Made by a program: the position numbers and the translations under genes
Source of the DNA: Bacteroidales bacterium
Lineage (GTDB): Bacteria; Bacteroidota; Bacteroidia; Bacteroidales; UBA4417
Direction of reading: 5' to 3'
DNA: 64,000 nt
Assembly (NCBI GenBank): GCA_016707785.1
Contig: JADJGZ010000020.1
Coordinates: 34,630 to 98,629, forward strand
Part shown: positions 54,825-64,000 of the stretch, piece by piece
Layout of the letters: every line of letters starts with the position of its first letter
Position numbering within the stretch: the first letter of the stretch is position 1
Notes under the pieces: generated by a model
Database searches by the model: none
The model's input: the letters and a program-made list of their open reading frames with translations, nothing else
Told to the model about the DNA's origin: nothing

Positions 54825-55769
54825 ATGATTCAGACCATTAAAATCGGCACCTTACGGTGGCATAATATCCAGAACCCTACCGATGAGGACCTGGACTTCC
54901 TGAAAGACAATTTCCACTTCCACCCCCTTGATATTGAAGACTGTAGAAGTGTAAACCAACGCCCTAAGATCGATATTTACGACGATTACTACTTTCTTAT
55001 CCTCCACTTCCCTTCTTATGACCGCTGGAACCGCTTCCTTAAAACCAAGGAAGTAAAGGTATTCTGGGGCGAGGATTATGTGATCACCATCGGTAAACCC
55101 CATTGGGTAGTTACCAGTTTGTTCGATAGTGCCAAGGAACATAAGGATCCATACGAAATTCTGGAAGCCGGTACTTCCGATGCCTTACTTTACAAAATCC
55201 TTGAAAAGCTGATGCAGGAAACCTTATCCCTGATCAGCAAACTGGGAATTGAAGTAGAACTGATCAACCGGGACCTGTTCAATAAAAAGGCTGATAAAAC
55301 CATCGAACGGATCTCCCTGACCCGAAGAAATATTATCCTGCTAAATACCATCTTCAAGCCTCAACTCAGGCTCTTCCAGAAATTTGAAAGCGGCGCCATT
55401 GAAGGGTTTGCCGAAAGCATGGAAGAATACTGGGGAAATATCCTCGACTACTACCAGAAAATGTGGGATATGATCGAAGATTATGAGGAATTAATTGAGG
55501 GCTTATCGAAAACCTTCGATTCGATGCAGACCAACCGCAGCAATGAGATTATGAAAACCCTCACCCTGATCTCATCAATCCTGCTCCCCCTCACCTTCCT
55601 GGCGAGCCTTTACGGTATGAATGTGGAATTACCTTTTGGCCGCTCTCACAGCTTTTTCTGGGTACTGATGGGCACCATGGTGCTGATCACCGGAGGATTT
55701 ATCTTCCTTTTCAAGCGAAAAACTGGATGTAGGGAAGATGGTTTCTTCCTTTTAGGATTCTGTGATTAA
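54825..55769 (+). CDS. corA: CorA-family magnesium/cobalt transporter, C-terminal end probably misread
   Basis: A cytoplasmic domain of about 240 residues (IEDCRSVNQRPKIDIYDDYYFLILHFP) with a long helix leads to two C-terminal membrane helices joined by the signature YGMN (SLYGMNVELPFG). The last residues read FKRKTGCREDGFFLLGFCD, while CorA proteins normally end in a basic KRKxW-type tail. Adding one A to the run at 55718-55722 gives KRKNWM and a stop, the expected end. The extra 14 residues are therefore probably an artefact of one missing base. Confidence 0.93.
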   Translation: MIQTIKIGTLRWHNIQNPTDEDLDFLKDNFHFHPLDIEDCRSVNQRPKIDIYDDYYFLILHFPSYDRWNRFLKTKEVKVFWGEDYVITIGKPHWVVTSLFDSAKEHKDPYEILEAGTSDALLYKILEKLMQETLSLISKLGIEVELINRDLFNKKADKTIERISLTRRNIILLNTIFKPQLRLFQKFESGAIEGFAESMEEYWGNILDYYQKMWDMIEDYEELIEGLSKTFDSMQTNRSNEIMKTLTLISSILLPLTFLASLYGMNVELPFGRSHSFFWVLMGTMVLITGGFIFLFKRKTGCREDGFFLLGFCD

Positions 55770-55799
55770 GAGGCGGATTTGCTGCTGCAGCATGAATGG

Positions 55800-55990
55800 A
55801 GCAACCTGGGAAAGGAATCCAAGAATCCAAGAATCCAGAAGTCAGAATGTTTTTGCTTTATGGTTTAAGTAGATACGTTACTTCTTCTAACCTCTTCATT
55901 TACAAAGACATTCATCTTTATTTTACAGATTTCTCTCTTTTCTGCACATCGAAGTATTCTGGATTCTGTATTCTGGATTCTGTATTCTTT
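55800..55990. repeat. AATCCAG/CTGGATT repeats between corA and the DAHP synthase gene
   Basis: AATCCAAGAATCCAAGAATCCAG near 55819 is partly mirrored by CTGGATTCTGTATT, present twice near 55960-55990. The stretch 55770-55998 has no gene. The same CAGAATCCAG text accompanies the palindromes at 10887 and 54283. Confidence 0.5.
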
Positions 55991-55998
55991 CCCCAAAG

Positions 55999-57096
55999 CT
56001 ACATTTCATCATCATCACGCTGCCCCATGATCTCTTCCTGCTTCCTGATGGATTCCTTATGCACCAGTTGCAACATTTTCAACAGGAAATCCTTGCTTAG
56101 CCCCATCCTTTCCCCCATACCCAGGCGGTCATAAATGATCTCACTCCAGCGCCGGATCTGAAGAACAGTGATATTATTCTGCTTCTTGTACTGACCAATC
56201 TCCTCAACAATGGTCATCCGCTTTGAAAGGGTATCGATCAGTTCGGCATCGATTTTATCAATTTCATGTCGTAGCTCTTCAAGATGGGTCTCAAATTCCT
56301 GGTCTCCCTGAAACTGCCTCACCATTAAATTCTCCAGCATCAGTTGCAAGGCTTCGGGCGTGATTTGCTGCTCTGCATCGGTTAATGCTACTTCCGGGTG
56401 GACATGAGACTCAATCATCAGTCCTGACATCCCCAGGTCGAATGCTTTCTGTGAAATTCCCTGTAACAGGTCTCTTCGTCCACTAATATGGCTGGGGTCA
56501 CAGATTATGGGTAACCCGGGGACCTGCCATTGCAAATCGATAGGGATCTCCCACATAGGGTGATTCCTGTAAATAGAATGTTTATAGTAATAAAATCCCC
56601 TGTGTATCGCTACAAGTTTAGTGATGCCCACTGAATTCAACCGTTCCAGCGCCCCCATCCATAATTTAACATCCGGGTTCAAAGGGTTTTTGACCATGAC
56701 CGGGATATCCACCCCTTTGAGTGATTCAGCCAGCTCCTGCACAGAAAATGGATTCACAACCGTTCGGGCTCCAATCCATAAGATATCAATCCCATGTTTC
56801 AATGACTTCTCCACGTGGTCGGGACTGGCCACCTCCACCGTGGTAAGCAAGCCGGTTTCAGCTTTCACTTCCCGCATCCATTCAAGACCTTTGGTTCCTA
56901 CGCCTTCAAACTTGGAAGGCCGGGTCCTGGGCTTCCAGATTCCTGCCCTGAATACCCTGACTTGCGGAATACGCGACAAAGCACGCGCCGTAGTGAGCAA
57001 TTGCTCATGACTCTCAGCACTGCAGGGACCACTGATCACCAGCGGCAGGTGCGAAAAAGGCAACCAATCCTTTAAGGGTGTAATATCAAATTGCAT
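55999..57096 (-). CDS. Bifunctional DAHP synthase / chorismate mutase (type II)
   Basis: Two enzymes of aromatic amino acid synthesis in one chain. The N-terminal domain (about 1-265) is a DAHP synthase of the type I beta group: ISGPCSAESHEQ, FRAGIWKPRTRPSKFEGVG, WIGARTVVNPFSVQ, VMVKNPLNPDVKLW and LPIICDPSHISGRRD. The C-terminal part (about 275-365) is a chorismate mutase of the AroQ class: LRHEIDKIDAELIDTLSKRMTIVEEIGQYK. This fusion is common in Bacteroidota. The mutase may act as a feedback sensor as well as an enzyme. The gene is alone on the minus strand. Confidence 0.94.
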   Translation of the reverse strand: MQFDITPLKDWLPFSHLPLVISGPCSAESHEQLLTTARALSRIPQVRVFRAGIWKPRTRPSKFEGVGTKGLEWMREVKAETGLLTTVEVASPDHVEKSLKHGIDILWIGARTVVNPFSVQELAESLKGVDIPVMVKNPLNPDVKLWMGALERLNSVGITKLVAIHRGFYYYKHSIYRNHPMWEIPIDLQWQVPGLPIICDPSHISGRRDLLQGISQKAFDLGMSGLMIESHVHPEVALTDAEQQITPEALQLMLENLMVRQFQGDQEFETHLEELRHEIDKIDAELIDTLSKRMTIVEEIGQYKKQNNITVLQIRRWSEIIYDRLGMGERMGLSKDFLLKMLQLVHKESIRKQEEIMGQRDDDEM

Positions 57097-57298
57097 CTTC
57101 TCTGACTAGACGGTAAAATTAGAACAATTCATGAAGTTTTTGATTGAAATTTGGACTTCTGACATAAATGGCCCTGCATTGAATTACCTTTATACAAACT
57201 AACAATTAATGAATAGTATAAAGTTGCAATAAAAATTGCAGCTTCCGGATTGGAATCTTTATGGTATGCCAAACTGGATAAAGAGTCAGTATTTTTTT

Positions 57299-57306
57299 TA
57301 ACTTTG
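57299..57306 (+). promoter_or_regulatory. -7 promoter element for asnS
   Basis: TAACTTTG matches TAnnTTTG, 50 nt upstream of the asnS ATG. No -33 box at the expected spacing. Confidence 0.4.
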
Positions 57307-57356
57307 CCCTCCACGCAAAAATGAAGAACTGACAACTAATTAATTTTGAATACTTT

Positions 57357-58762
57357 ATGTCATTGACCAAACGAACAAAAATAGCGGAAATTTTAAGGAA
57401 TTATGCAAGTATTGGCATAGGTTCCTCACTTACCATTAAAGGATGGGTGAGAACGAAAAGAGGGAATAAGAATGTTGCATTTATTGCAGTCAATGACGGT
57501 TCCATTCAACATAGTATCCAGGTAGTGGCCGACCTGGCCGGGTTTGATGAAGAAACCATGAAGCTGATCACTACGGGTTCATGCCTTTCTGTTACCGGCA
57601 CCCTGGTGGAATCACCGGGATCGGGCCAGTCTGTTGAGATTCATGCTACAAGTATTGAAGTATATGGCACAGCAGATGCCGAAACATATCCCCTGCAGAA
57701 AAAGGGGCATACCCTTGAATTCCTTAGGGAGATCGCACACCTTCGTCCAAGAACCAATACATTCGGAGCCATTTTCCGCATCAGGCATCATATGGCTTTT
57801 GCCATTCACAACTATTTCAACGACAGGGGCTTCTATTACCTGCATACACCCATCATTACCGGTTCAGATGCCGAAGGTGCCGGAGCCATGTTCAAAGTAA
57901 CCACCCTCGATCTGGACCATCTGCCAAGAACAGAAAATGGTGAGATCAATTATGCTGAAGACTTCTTCGGAAAAAGCACCAATCTCACGGTATCCGGACA
58001 ATTGGAAGGTGAACTGGGTGCTATGGCCCTTTCTGAAATCTATACCTTCGGACCTACTTTCAGGGCGGAAAACAGTAATACTCCCCGTCACCTGGCTGAA
58101 TTCTGGATGATTGAACCGGAAATGGCTTTCTATGACATCATAGACAATATGGACCTGGCGGAAGATTTCCTGAAATACCTGATCCGCTATGCCCTGGAAC
58201 ATTGCATCGATGACCTGGAATTCCTCCAGAAAATGTATGATGCTGAACTGATCGAACGATTGAAGATGGTGGTGGACAACGATTTCACCCGCCTCAGCTA
58301 TACAGAAGCTATTGATATATTGCTAGCATCCGGACAGAAGTTCGAATTCCCTGTAGGATGGGGAATCGACCTGCAGTCGGAGCATGAAAGATACCTGGTG
58401 GAGAAACACTTCAAAAAACCGGTGATTCTTACCAACTATCCTAAGAGTATCAAGGCTTTCTACATGAAACAGAATGATGACGGGAAAACGGTAAGGGCGA
58501 TGGATGTGTTGTTCCCCAGGATTGGTGAAATCATTGGAGGTCACAACGCGAGGAAAATTATGACGTTCTTTACAACCGCATCAAGGAAATGGAGATTCCT
58601 GAAAAGGATATGTGGTGGTACCTTGAAACCCGGAAGTTCGGAACAGCTCCACACTCCGGATTTGGACTCGGTTTTGAAAGATTAATATTGTTTGTTACCG
58701 GAATGGCCAACATCCGCGATGTGATACCATTCCCCAGGACTCCAATGAATGCTGAATTTTAA
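57357..58762 (+). CDS. asnS: Asparaginyl-tRNA synthetase, C-terminal end shifted by an apparent one-base deletion
   Basis: A class IIb synthetase that charges tRNA-Asn. The N-terminal OB fold (1-110: SSLTIKGWVRTKRGNKNVAFIAVNDGS) is followed by the class II core: FRIRHHMAFAIHNYFNDRGFYYLHTPIITGSDAEGAG, FGPTFRAENSNTPRHLAEFWMIEPEMAF. In the given frame the end reads IIGGHNARKIMTFFTT and stops at 58685. Restoring one T at about 58541 gives IIGGSQREENYDVLYNRI and motif 3 GFGLGFERLILFVTGM, ending at 58762 with TPMNAEF. The restored length is about 468 residues, as expected. The defect is probably a consensus error because the gene is essential in most bacteria. Confidence 0.95.
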
Positions 58763-58856
58763 TAAAAACGAACCACTACTCGTTTACTACCCGCTACTCA
58801 AAGAAGGTGTTTGACTTACCTTTAAATAAAGTCAAGACTATAAATCGCTTATTGAT

Positions 58857-60326
58857 ATGTTAAACCAGCGACTTCAGCAGAAAATGCTGCAAAAGCTTTC
58901 CCCTCAGCAGATCTTGCTGATGAAGCTTCTGCAGATCCCGTCATTGGCGCTTGAGCAGAGAATTAAACAAGAGATCGAAGAAAACCCGGTACTTGAAATC
59001 TCTGATGAATTTGACGATGATAATGCTGAAGCCGGTGAAGAACCTGTTGATTCTGAGATTGACCAGACCAAGGAGACCGACGAAGATTATGATGTTGATA
59101 TAAGCGATTATCTTGATGAAGATGATATTCCTGCCTATAAACTGGAAGCCGGAAACCAGTCACAGGATGATGAACATAAGGAAATCCCCTTTGTCTCCGG
59201 TACCACCTTCCATGAAATGCTGATTTCCCAGCTGGGAATGAAGAAACTCAACCCCACTTACGAAGCCATCGCACTGACCATCATCGGGAACCTTGATGAT
59301 GCCGGTTACCTGCAAAGGGACCTCAATGCCATGGTTGATGATCTTGCCTTTACTCAGAATATTCATACTTCAAAAGAAGAAATCGAGAAAGTGCTTTCCA
59401 TCGTCCAGGAGCTTGACCCACCGGGAGTTGCAGCCCGCAACCTCCAGGAATGCCTGCTGCTGCAGCTGAAACGTGAGCCCCGCACTCCTGCCGTCATTTT
59501 TGCTACCACCATTATGGACCGGTACTTCGAAGAATTTATCAAGAAACACTATGAGAAAATTCTGAAAAGAAGCCATGCCAAGGAAACCGACCTGAGAGAT
59601 GCCATTCATGTGATCCTTCAGCTCAATCCTAAACCGGGTAACTCCATGAGCGACTCCTCCCGGGTGAATCACTACGTTGTTCCCGATTTCGTGATCACCA
59701 ACAAGGATGGGGAACTTGAACTCACCCTGAACCAGCGGAATATGCCGGAACTAAGGCTGAACAAGACCTATATGGATATGTTGGAAGCCTACAACGAAAA
59801 TCATGGCAAAAGAAATGTGAATGGTCAGCGGGATGCCGTTTTATTCATCAAACAGAAAATTGACTCCGCCAAATGGTTTATTGATGCGATCAAGCAAAGG
59901 CAGAACACTTTGTATGTGACCATGAAAACCATTTTGGAATACCAGTATGATTATTTCCTCGATGGTGATGAAACCATGCTCCGGCCTATGATCCTGAAAG
60001 ATATTGCAGAAAAGGTTAACCTCGATATTTCTACCATCTCGCGCGTTGCGAACAGCAAATATGTGCAAACTCCTTTCGGTACTTTCCTGTTAAAGAGCTT
60101 TTTCTCCGAATCCATTCAAAATGAACAGGGAGAAGAGGTTTCCACCCGCGAAATCAAGAAGATCCTTTCCGATTGTATTGCTGCCGAGGACAAGAGCCGT
60201 CCGCTTACCGACGAAGAACTCACGGTAATCCTGAAACAAAAAGGATATCCTATTGCCAGGAGAACCATTGCCAAATACAGGGAACAACTGCTGATTCCGG
60301 TTGCCAGGCTCAGGAAAACCGTATAA
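58857..60326 (+). CDS. rpoN: RNA polymerase sigma-54 factor
   Basis: The alternative sigma factor that needs AAA+ activators. Region I (LSPQQILLMKLLQIPSLALEQRIKQEIEENPVLE) is Gln/Leu-rich, an acidic region II (about 55-105) follows, then the core-binding domain (LDPPGVAARNLQECLLLQL) and the DNA-binding domain with the helix-turn-helix near ADISTISRVANSKYVQTPFGTFLLKSFFSE. The diagnostic RpoN box ARRTIAKYREQ is near the C terminus. At 489 residues it is normal. A membrane protein gene follows 12 nt downstream. Confidence 0.97.
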   Translation: MLNQRLQQKMLQKLSPQQILLMKLLQIPSLALEQRIKQEIEENPVLEISDEFDDDNAEAGEEPVDSEIDQTKETDEDYDVDISDYLDEDDIPAYKLEAGNQSQDDEHKEIPFVSGTTFHEMLISQLGMKKLNPTYEAIALTIIGNLDDAGYLQRDLNAMVDDLAFTQNIHTSKEEIEKVLSIVQELDPPGVAARNLQECLLLQLKREPRTPAVIFATTIMDRYFEEFIKKHYEKILKRSHAKETDLRDAIHVILQLNPKPGNSMSDSSRVNHYVVPDFVITNKDGELELTLNQRNMPELRLNKTYMDMLEAYNENHGKRNVNGQRDAVLFIKQKIDSAKWFIDAIKQRQNTLYVTMKTILEYQYDYFLDGDETMLRPMILKDIAEKVNLDISTISRVANSKYVQTPFGTFLLKSFFSESIQNEQGEEVSTREIKKILSDCIAAEDKSRPLTDEELTVILKQKGYPIARRTIAKYREQLLIPVARLRKTV

Positions 60327-60338
60327 GCAGAGTCCCTG

Positions 60339-60950
60339 ATGGAATCCCGCCTTGCTTCATTCCTTTCTTACATCCTGCACCCTTTGCTGGTTCCGACCTA
60401 TTGCATGCTGGTCCTGCTGAACCTTCCGCTATTTCTTTCCTTTACCCTTTCATTGGAAGCCAAAGCCTGGTTGATCTCCCTGGTTTTTGCCTTTACATTC
60501 ATCGCACCTGTAGCCATTATCCTCACCCTTTATTTCTTCAGGATGGTGGATTCCATTGAACTGGAGAAACCCTCCCAGCGGACGCTTCCACTGATCTTTA
60601 CTTCACTGTCGTATATGGGACTGCTTTACATCCTCCGTTCGACCTCTTTACCTGATTATCTTCTATATATGATCTATGGTGCCCTGTTCACCTTGCTGGC
60701 CGGGATGCTGATCAATCTATTCTATAAAATCAGTCTGCACACCCTTGCCTGGGGGGCTGCAGTGGCCTCTTTTGCAGGATTAGCAATGAAGATGGGAGTT
60801 GAACTTCTGCCCGTTATCATACCCGGGCTGTTACTTTCCGGAATCACAGGCTTTGCAAGGTTAAAATTAAACGCCCACAATCCACCCCAGGTTTATCTCG
60901 GGTTTATTGTAGGCGTTATCATCATTTCCCTGATAACTTTTACCCTATAA
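60339..60950 (+). CDS. PAP2-like membrane protein
   Basis: A 203-residue protein with about six hydrophobic helices (ILHPLLVPTYCMLVLLNLPLF, LISLVFAFTFIAPVAIILT and so on). The C-terminal ARLKLNAHNPPQVYLGFIVGV resembles the last active-site stretch of PAP2-type lipid phosphatases, where SR..AxxHxxxxVxxG is expected, but the upstream KX6RP and PSGH motifs are not seen. A phosphatase activity is therefore uncertain. It starts 12 nt after rpoN and may share its transcript; the convergent gene follows directly at 60951. Confidence 0.6.
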   Translation: MESRLASFLSYILHPLLVPTYCMLVLLNLPLFLSFTLSLEAKAWLISLVFAFTFIAPVAIILTLYFFRMVDSIELEKPSQRTLPLIFTSLSYMGLLYILRSTSLPDYLLYMIYGALFTLLAGMLINLFYKISLHTLAWGAAVASFAGLAMKMGVELLPVIIPGLLLSGITGFARLKLNAHNPPQVYLGFIVGVIIISLITFTL

Positions 60951-61640
60951 TCAGAAGGGCTTTAAAGTGATCCCTACTGAAATAGGGTAGATCTGAGGAC
61001 CCATATCTTTTTCAAAGACGGATGGGATTTGGTAATAGGCTGTAAGTCCGAACCATTTATACCCGAAGGTGGCAAATGGGCCATAATGCATATTTTCGAT
61101 ATTGGGTAAACCGATGGATTTTTCCTTCACTGTTAATCCATTTCCTGTGAGGGAGGTTCCTTTATACTTTGAATGGTCGTTGATGCTCCAGCCTACCTTG
61201 AATCCAAGGGTAGCATGAAGCTTATTTGATGATTTATACTGGAATCCGAAGGGTATATCCACATATGTGATGGAGAGTTTTGAGCTCTTTAAGGTGATTT
61301 CACTGCTTCCTACTTTCGCAGGGACATTATAAAAATAGGATTTCTGATTGGCATCCAGCCCGATGAGCGCCTTATGGTAGAAGTTATGTGCACTCAATCC
61401 TGTACCGACAAAGAAGAACATATGGCCTTTGCGGTCCATGGGGAAGTTATAGGTAAGATATACATCCACGCCCTGGTTGATTTTCCTGGGGCTGATGGAA
61501 TCCGGTACTCCCATCCAGAAGTCATTGAACAGTGTGGTACTCAGGCTGAAACGCTTACGGATGGATTCGGCAGATGGTTTTTGTGCAAAAGTGCTGAGGG
61601 CAATGATAGCCAGCATCATAAAGATGAAAACTCTTTTCAT
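60951..61640 (-). CDS. Outer-membrane beta-barrel protein (PorT/OmpW-like small barrel)
   Basis: A signal peptide (MKRVFIFMMLAIIALSTFAQ) precedes about 210 residues of beta strands, including VDVYLTYNFPM, MFFFVGTGLSAHNFYH, LSITYVDIPFGFQYKSSNKLHATLGFKVGW and a last strand ISVGITLKPF. That is the small eight-to-ten-strand barrel seen throughout Bacteroidota. The PSAESIRKRFSLSTTLFNDFW start is unusual but not informative. The function is unknown. Confidence 0.75.
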   Translation of the reverse strand: MKRVFIFMMLAIIALSTFAQKPSAESIRKRFSLSTTLFNDFWMGVPDSISPRKINQGVDVYLTYNFPMDRKGHMFFFVGTGLSAHNFYHKALIGLDANQKSYFYNVPAKVGSSEITLKSSKLSITYVDIPFGFQYKSSNKLHATLGFKVGWSINDHSKYKGTSLTGNGLTVKEKSIGLPNIENMHYGPFATFGYKWFGLTAYYQIPSVFEKDMGPQIYPISVGITLKPF

Positions 61641-61656
61641 ATAAATGGATTTGGAG

Positions 61657-61664
61657 CAAAGATA
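61657..61664 (-). promoter_or_regulatory. -7 promoter element for the small barrel protein
   Basis: The minus strand reads TATCTTTG, matching TAnnTTTG, 16 nt upstream of the ATG at 61640. Confidence 0.4.
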
Positions 61665-61734
61665 CTAGAAAATAACGTGGAGGTGGTGTGGGGATTGTTT
61701 TGTTGGGAAGATTTAAGATTGGGTACAGTGCTGG

Positions 61735-62140
61735 TGCTGAGTGCTGGGTGCTGGGTGCTGGGTGCCCCAAAGGGGAGCCTTTGGCTTGGATTGTGGATTG
61801 ATAGGTGTGAAGTAAACTTTTCATTTTTCACCTGCCCGACTGACAGAATAATCCTAATTTATGCACAATTCCCTCGGTCAGGCGGGTTTTTCATTTTGCA
61901 TTTTGCATTTTGCATTTTGCCTTGGGAATCTTCGGGTTTGGGCGCTGGCTGTCTTGATGGAACGCGGATCATCTAACGCGGATTTACGCGAATAGATTTG
62001 TGTTTATTTGTGGGTCATTTGTGTTATTTGTGGCTTTTAATTGCAATAAAGCACTTACCTCCCAAATATGCACGAACTGACATCCGCGTAAATCAGCGCA
62101 GCACTCAGCACCCGGCACCCGGCACTTTGAACCAATGGCT
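61735..62140. repeat. Mixed short repeats in the 621-nt gap before the tRNA
   Basis: GCTGGGTGCTGGGTGCTGGG (61735-61765), a hairpin CCTGCCCGACTGAC / GGTCAGGCGGG (61831-61886) matching the one at 54314, four ATTTTGC units (61893-61920), an opposed pair of CGCGGATTTACGCG and CCGCGTAAATCAGCGC (61978 and 62085), and CAGCACCCGGCACCCGGC near 62105-62125. No open frame is credible here. Confidence 0.7.
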
Positions 62141-62192
62141 CCCCATGGGTCCTGATCTCCATTACCTATAACAAGAAAGAAAAAAACCGCTC

Positions 62193-62222
62193 TTGAGATT
62201 TTGTGGAAAAATTGTACATTTG
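62193..62222 (+). promoter_or_regulatory. Promoter of the tRNA gene
   Basis: TTG (62193-62195), 19 nt, then TACATTTG (62215-62222), a full TAnnTTTG box with standard -33 spacing. The box ends 39 nt before the mature tRNA 5' end. Confidence 0.6.
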
Positions 62223-62261
62223 CAGCCTAAATGGCAACCGATACTTCGGTAAAGGTTTCCC

Positions 62262-62336
<75 letters not shown>

Positions 62337-62346
62337 AAGAATTGAC

Positions 62347-62384
62347 AAGGGTTTCAGAAGGTTGACTTTTTGAAACCCTTTTTT
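62347..62384 (+). terminator. Terminator after the tRNA
   Basis: AAGGGTTTCA (62347-62356) and TGAAACCCTT (62371-62380) form a 10-bp stem with a 14-nt loop, followed by TTTT. It lies 11 nt after the tRNA. Confidence 0.85.
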
Positions 62385-63540
62385 ATTTGCATACAATTTG
62401 CATACATTTTTCGAATTATTCTAGGATCAACTTACTACTAGTTTAGATAAACGATAGACTGTAATCCCCTACGTATGCCAAGAGATGAAACTTAATGAAT
62501 GCTTTGATATTAGCCACCTTTTCCTACGGATTAATTAGGCAGATTTTAATGTTTGCTTATTATTGATAAACTCAATTGGTAGCTTTTTTCCTCAACTGTC
62601 ATCGGTGTGAAAGTTGTTAAAATGATCAATAAATTCTACGATTTTTCTAACCGGATTAATATTGTCTAAGATATTCATATCAGGTACAGCTTATCTGAAT
62701 GATAGATTAAACTGTTCAACATAGATGCTCTGGGTAGATTTGCCTTTCTGAATGCTAAAATGTTAATGCACGAGTACACCTTAGGTAAATTGAAAGGATT
62801 TGATCTTGATGTAGTAAAATCTGAACATGATTTAGAAAGAGAACAACCTATAAGAGGAATTAGAGTACGTGCCAAATTTATAGGTGTAGGTGTTAACACT
62901 GCACAGAAACTCAAAAATGAAGGGATCATCTCTTTTTTAAAAAAATGGTAGAATTGCACTGTTTGACAGGGATCAAGGTTAAAAAAGCGATATCAGAGTT
63001 TAATATATTGAAACAAGGTAATCATTAATCCATCATAAGGGAGTTTTCTAAAGAAATCAATCATAATACTAATCTGGCTTTGAGATCTAAATCCATTAAT
63101 CTGCTCTGTAATGCTTGAAACTTGCTAAAAGTTTGTTTGTCACAAAGCCTTGCTCAGAAAGTGTAACCATTCCAAATTTTTCTCAAATAAGTTATTCACC
63201 TTGTAAACAACTTTCTGAAAAATTATCTATATTTGGTTTGGCTGTTCTGTTTAAAAGTAACAGAAAATCTTCTATAATATATATAATATTCTTAAGTGAA
63301 TTGGGTACTTAAAAACCAAATTGAATAAGTTTAAACCTAGCATCTTGCTCTCATGCTATCAACTACATTTCTTTCTAGTATATTCGATATGTTATGTGGA
63401 ATATTAATAGTACAGCAATTAATAGAAAAATCAAAAATTATAGCGCCAATACACCTCATATGAAACGGCTATACTCTCAAACTTCCACTCACAGTTGAGC
63501 ATATAAACTAGTTGGGTACAATTCGAAGAAAAATAAAAAA
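62385..63540. other. AT-rich stretch with no convincing gene
   Basis: It opens with two exact direct copies of ATTTGCATACA (62385-62395 and 62396-62406). The remainder is visibly more AT-rich than the housekeeping genes. A 63-codon frame at 62760-62951 (MLMHEYTLGKLKGFDLDVV) and a 65-codon frame at 63115-63312 have no recognisable family; the first may be a remnant because it is open further upstream to 62706. A tRNA-adjacent accessory region is possible, but no integrase is seen. Confidence 0.5.
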
Positions 63541-63942
63541 ATGGAGAAGATCATTACATTGATACTATTTATTTCACTTATATCTCAAGCTGGATATACT
63601 CAAAAAGAAGTAGGAGAAAGATCAATAAGATCTTGTTATGATACTTTATCAAGCTTTCCAGAGATAGGAACAAACTTTAATAAGCATCAGTTTGATAATT
63701 GGGAATACCAATTAGTAAATAGTTCTGATATCTTGCCGTCAAAGTGTTTTGTTTATGAAAAAGTAAATTTTGAAATAGCTATTTCAACCAATAATATTGT
63801 CGAATATATCGGAACTACTGATCCTACTTTTAAAACTAAAGATAGCATTTCTATCAATAATACCTTAAATGATTTGATAACGAGATACAGGCTACACTCT
63901 ACCAGGCTTTTAGCTTGTGCTTCTTGGCAAAAGAATTACTAA
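63541..63942 (+). CDS. Small exported protein of unknown function (133 aa)
   Basis: MEKIITLILFISLISQAGYTQ is a clean signal peptide, followed by about 112 residues with three cysteines (SIRSCYDTL, PSKCFVYEK, LLACASWQK), no membrane helix and no sorting domain. I recognise no family. The ATG follows an A-rich stretch with GAAGAA that could act as a weak ribosome-binding site. It lies in an AT-rich region after the tRNA. The right edge of the window is 58 nt past the stop. Confidence 0.5.
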   Translation: MEKIITLILFISLISQAGYTQKEVGERSIRSCYDTLSSFPEIGTNFNKHQFDNWEYQLVNSSDILPSKCFVYEKVNFEIAISTNNIVEYIGTTDPTFKTKDSISINNTLNDLITRYRLHSTRLLACASWQKNY

Positions 63943-64000
63943 ATTCCTAGTCAGTGCTTCTAAGGAAGTTGAGTAAATAAAAAGTTTGCAGCGTGTAGCC

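Noticed and set aside
62760..62951. A 63-codon frame in the AT-rich stretch
   Set aside because: No recognised family, no ribosome-binding site; kept only as a possible remnant in the region entry.
63115..63312. A 65-codon frame in the AT-rich stretch
   Set aside because: Composition follows the surrounding AT-rich DNA and nothing supports translation.

Overview
The window looks like a chromosomal segment of an uncultured or environmental member of the Bacteroidota, probably of Bacteroidales type. The evidence is a full-length SprA translocon protein of the type IX secretion system (T9SS), two large secreted proteins with the matching C-terminal sorting domain, a SusC-like TonB-linked outer-membrane protein, the SUF cluster in the order sufB-C-D-S-E-T, a fused DAHP synthase/chorismate mutase, a malic enzyme fused to a phosphotransacetylase-like domain, and many upstream elements matching the Bacteroidota -7 box TAnnTTTG. 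The genus cannot be named from the sequence alone.

Layout. 1-4458: the 3' end of an apparent extracellular contractile injection system (eCIS) operon, with a 5'-truncated Afp15-like AAA+ ATPase followed by a 1038-residue helix-rich protein with a candidate toxin domain at its C terminus. 4490-4588: a 10-nt tandem array. 4621-6696: a T9SS-exported adhesin-like protein. 6700-8720: a visibly AT-rich patch with a low-molecular-weight phosphatase and a YhcG/DUF1016 nuclease. 8823-14395: dxs, then the porin-nrfH-nrfA ammonia-forming nitrite reductase cluster. 14532-20439: the SUF Fe-S assembly genes. 20712-28344: a TonB-type outer-membrane protein, thiL, uvrC, a family 9 glycosyltransferase and a poly-G tract. 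28345-32943: a CotH-type secreted protein and a small exported protein. 33066-42864: tonB, a vanZ-like gene, gcvH, sprA and ruvA. 43064-47528: maeB, mdh and a class III sirtuin. 47529-48546: a gene-free stretch of repeats. 48547-54251: FKBP lipoprotein, recX, prfB with its programmed frameshift, a membrane protein, an ArsC-like gene and fumC. 54252-54824: more repeats. 54825-61640: corA, DAHP synthase/chorismate mutase, asnS, rpoN, a PAP2-like gene and a beta-barrel protein. 62262-62335: a CAT-anticodon tRNA. 62385-64000: AT-rich and almost gene-free, with one small exported protein.

How the genes fit together. NrfHA, the SUF cluster, malate dehydrogenase, fumarase and malic enzyme fit an anaerobic or microaerobic chemoheterotroph. 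SprA would export the two sorting-domain proteins, and TonB would energise outer-membrane receptors such as the one at 20712-23561. The most unusual material is the eCIS tail at the left edge and the dispersed intergenic repeat families.

Sequence quality. Four genes carry apparent single-base frameshifts (sufS, the CotH gene, asnS and the end of corA), and two intergenic regions contain long G or C runs. The sufS and asnS cases hit housekeeping genes and, like corA, can be explained by one base, so consensus errors are more likely than gene decay. The frameshift in prfB is different: it is the known programmed +1 site.
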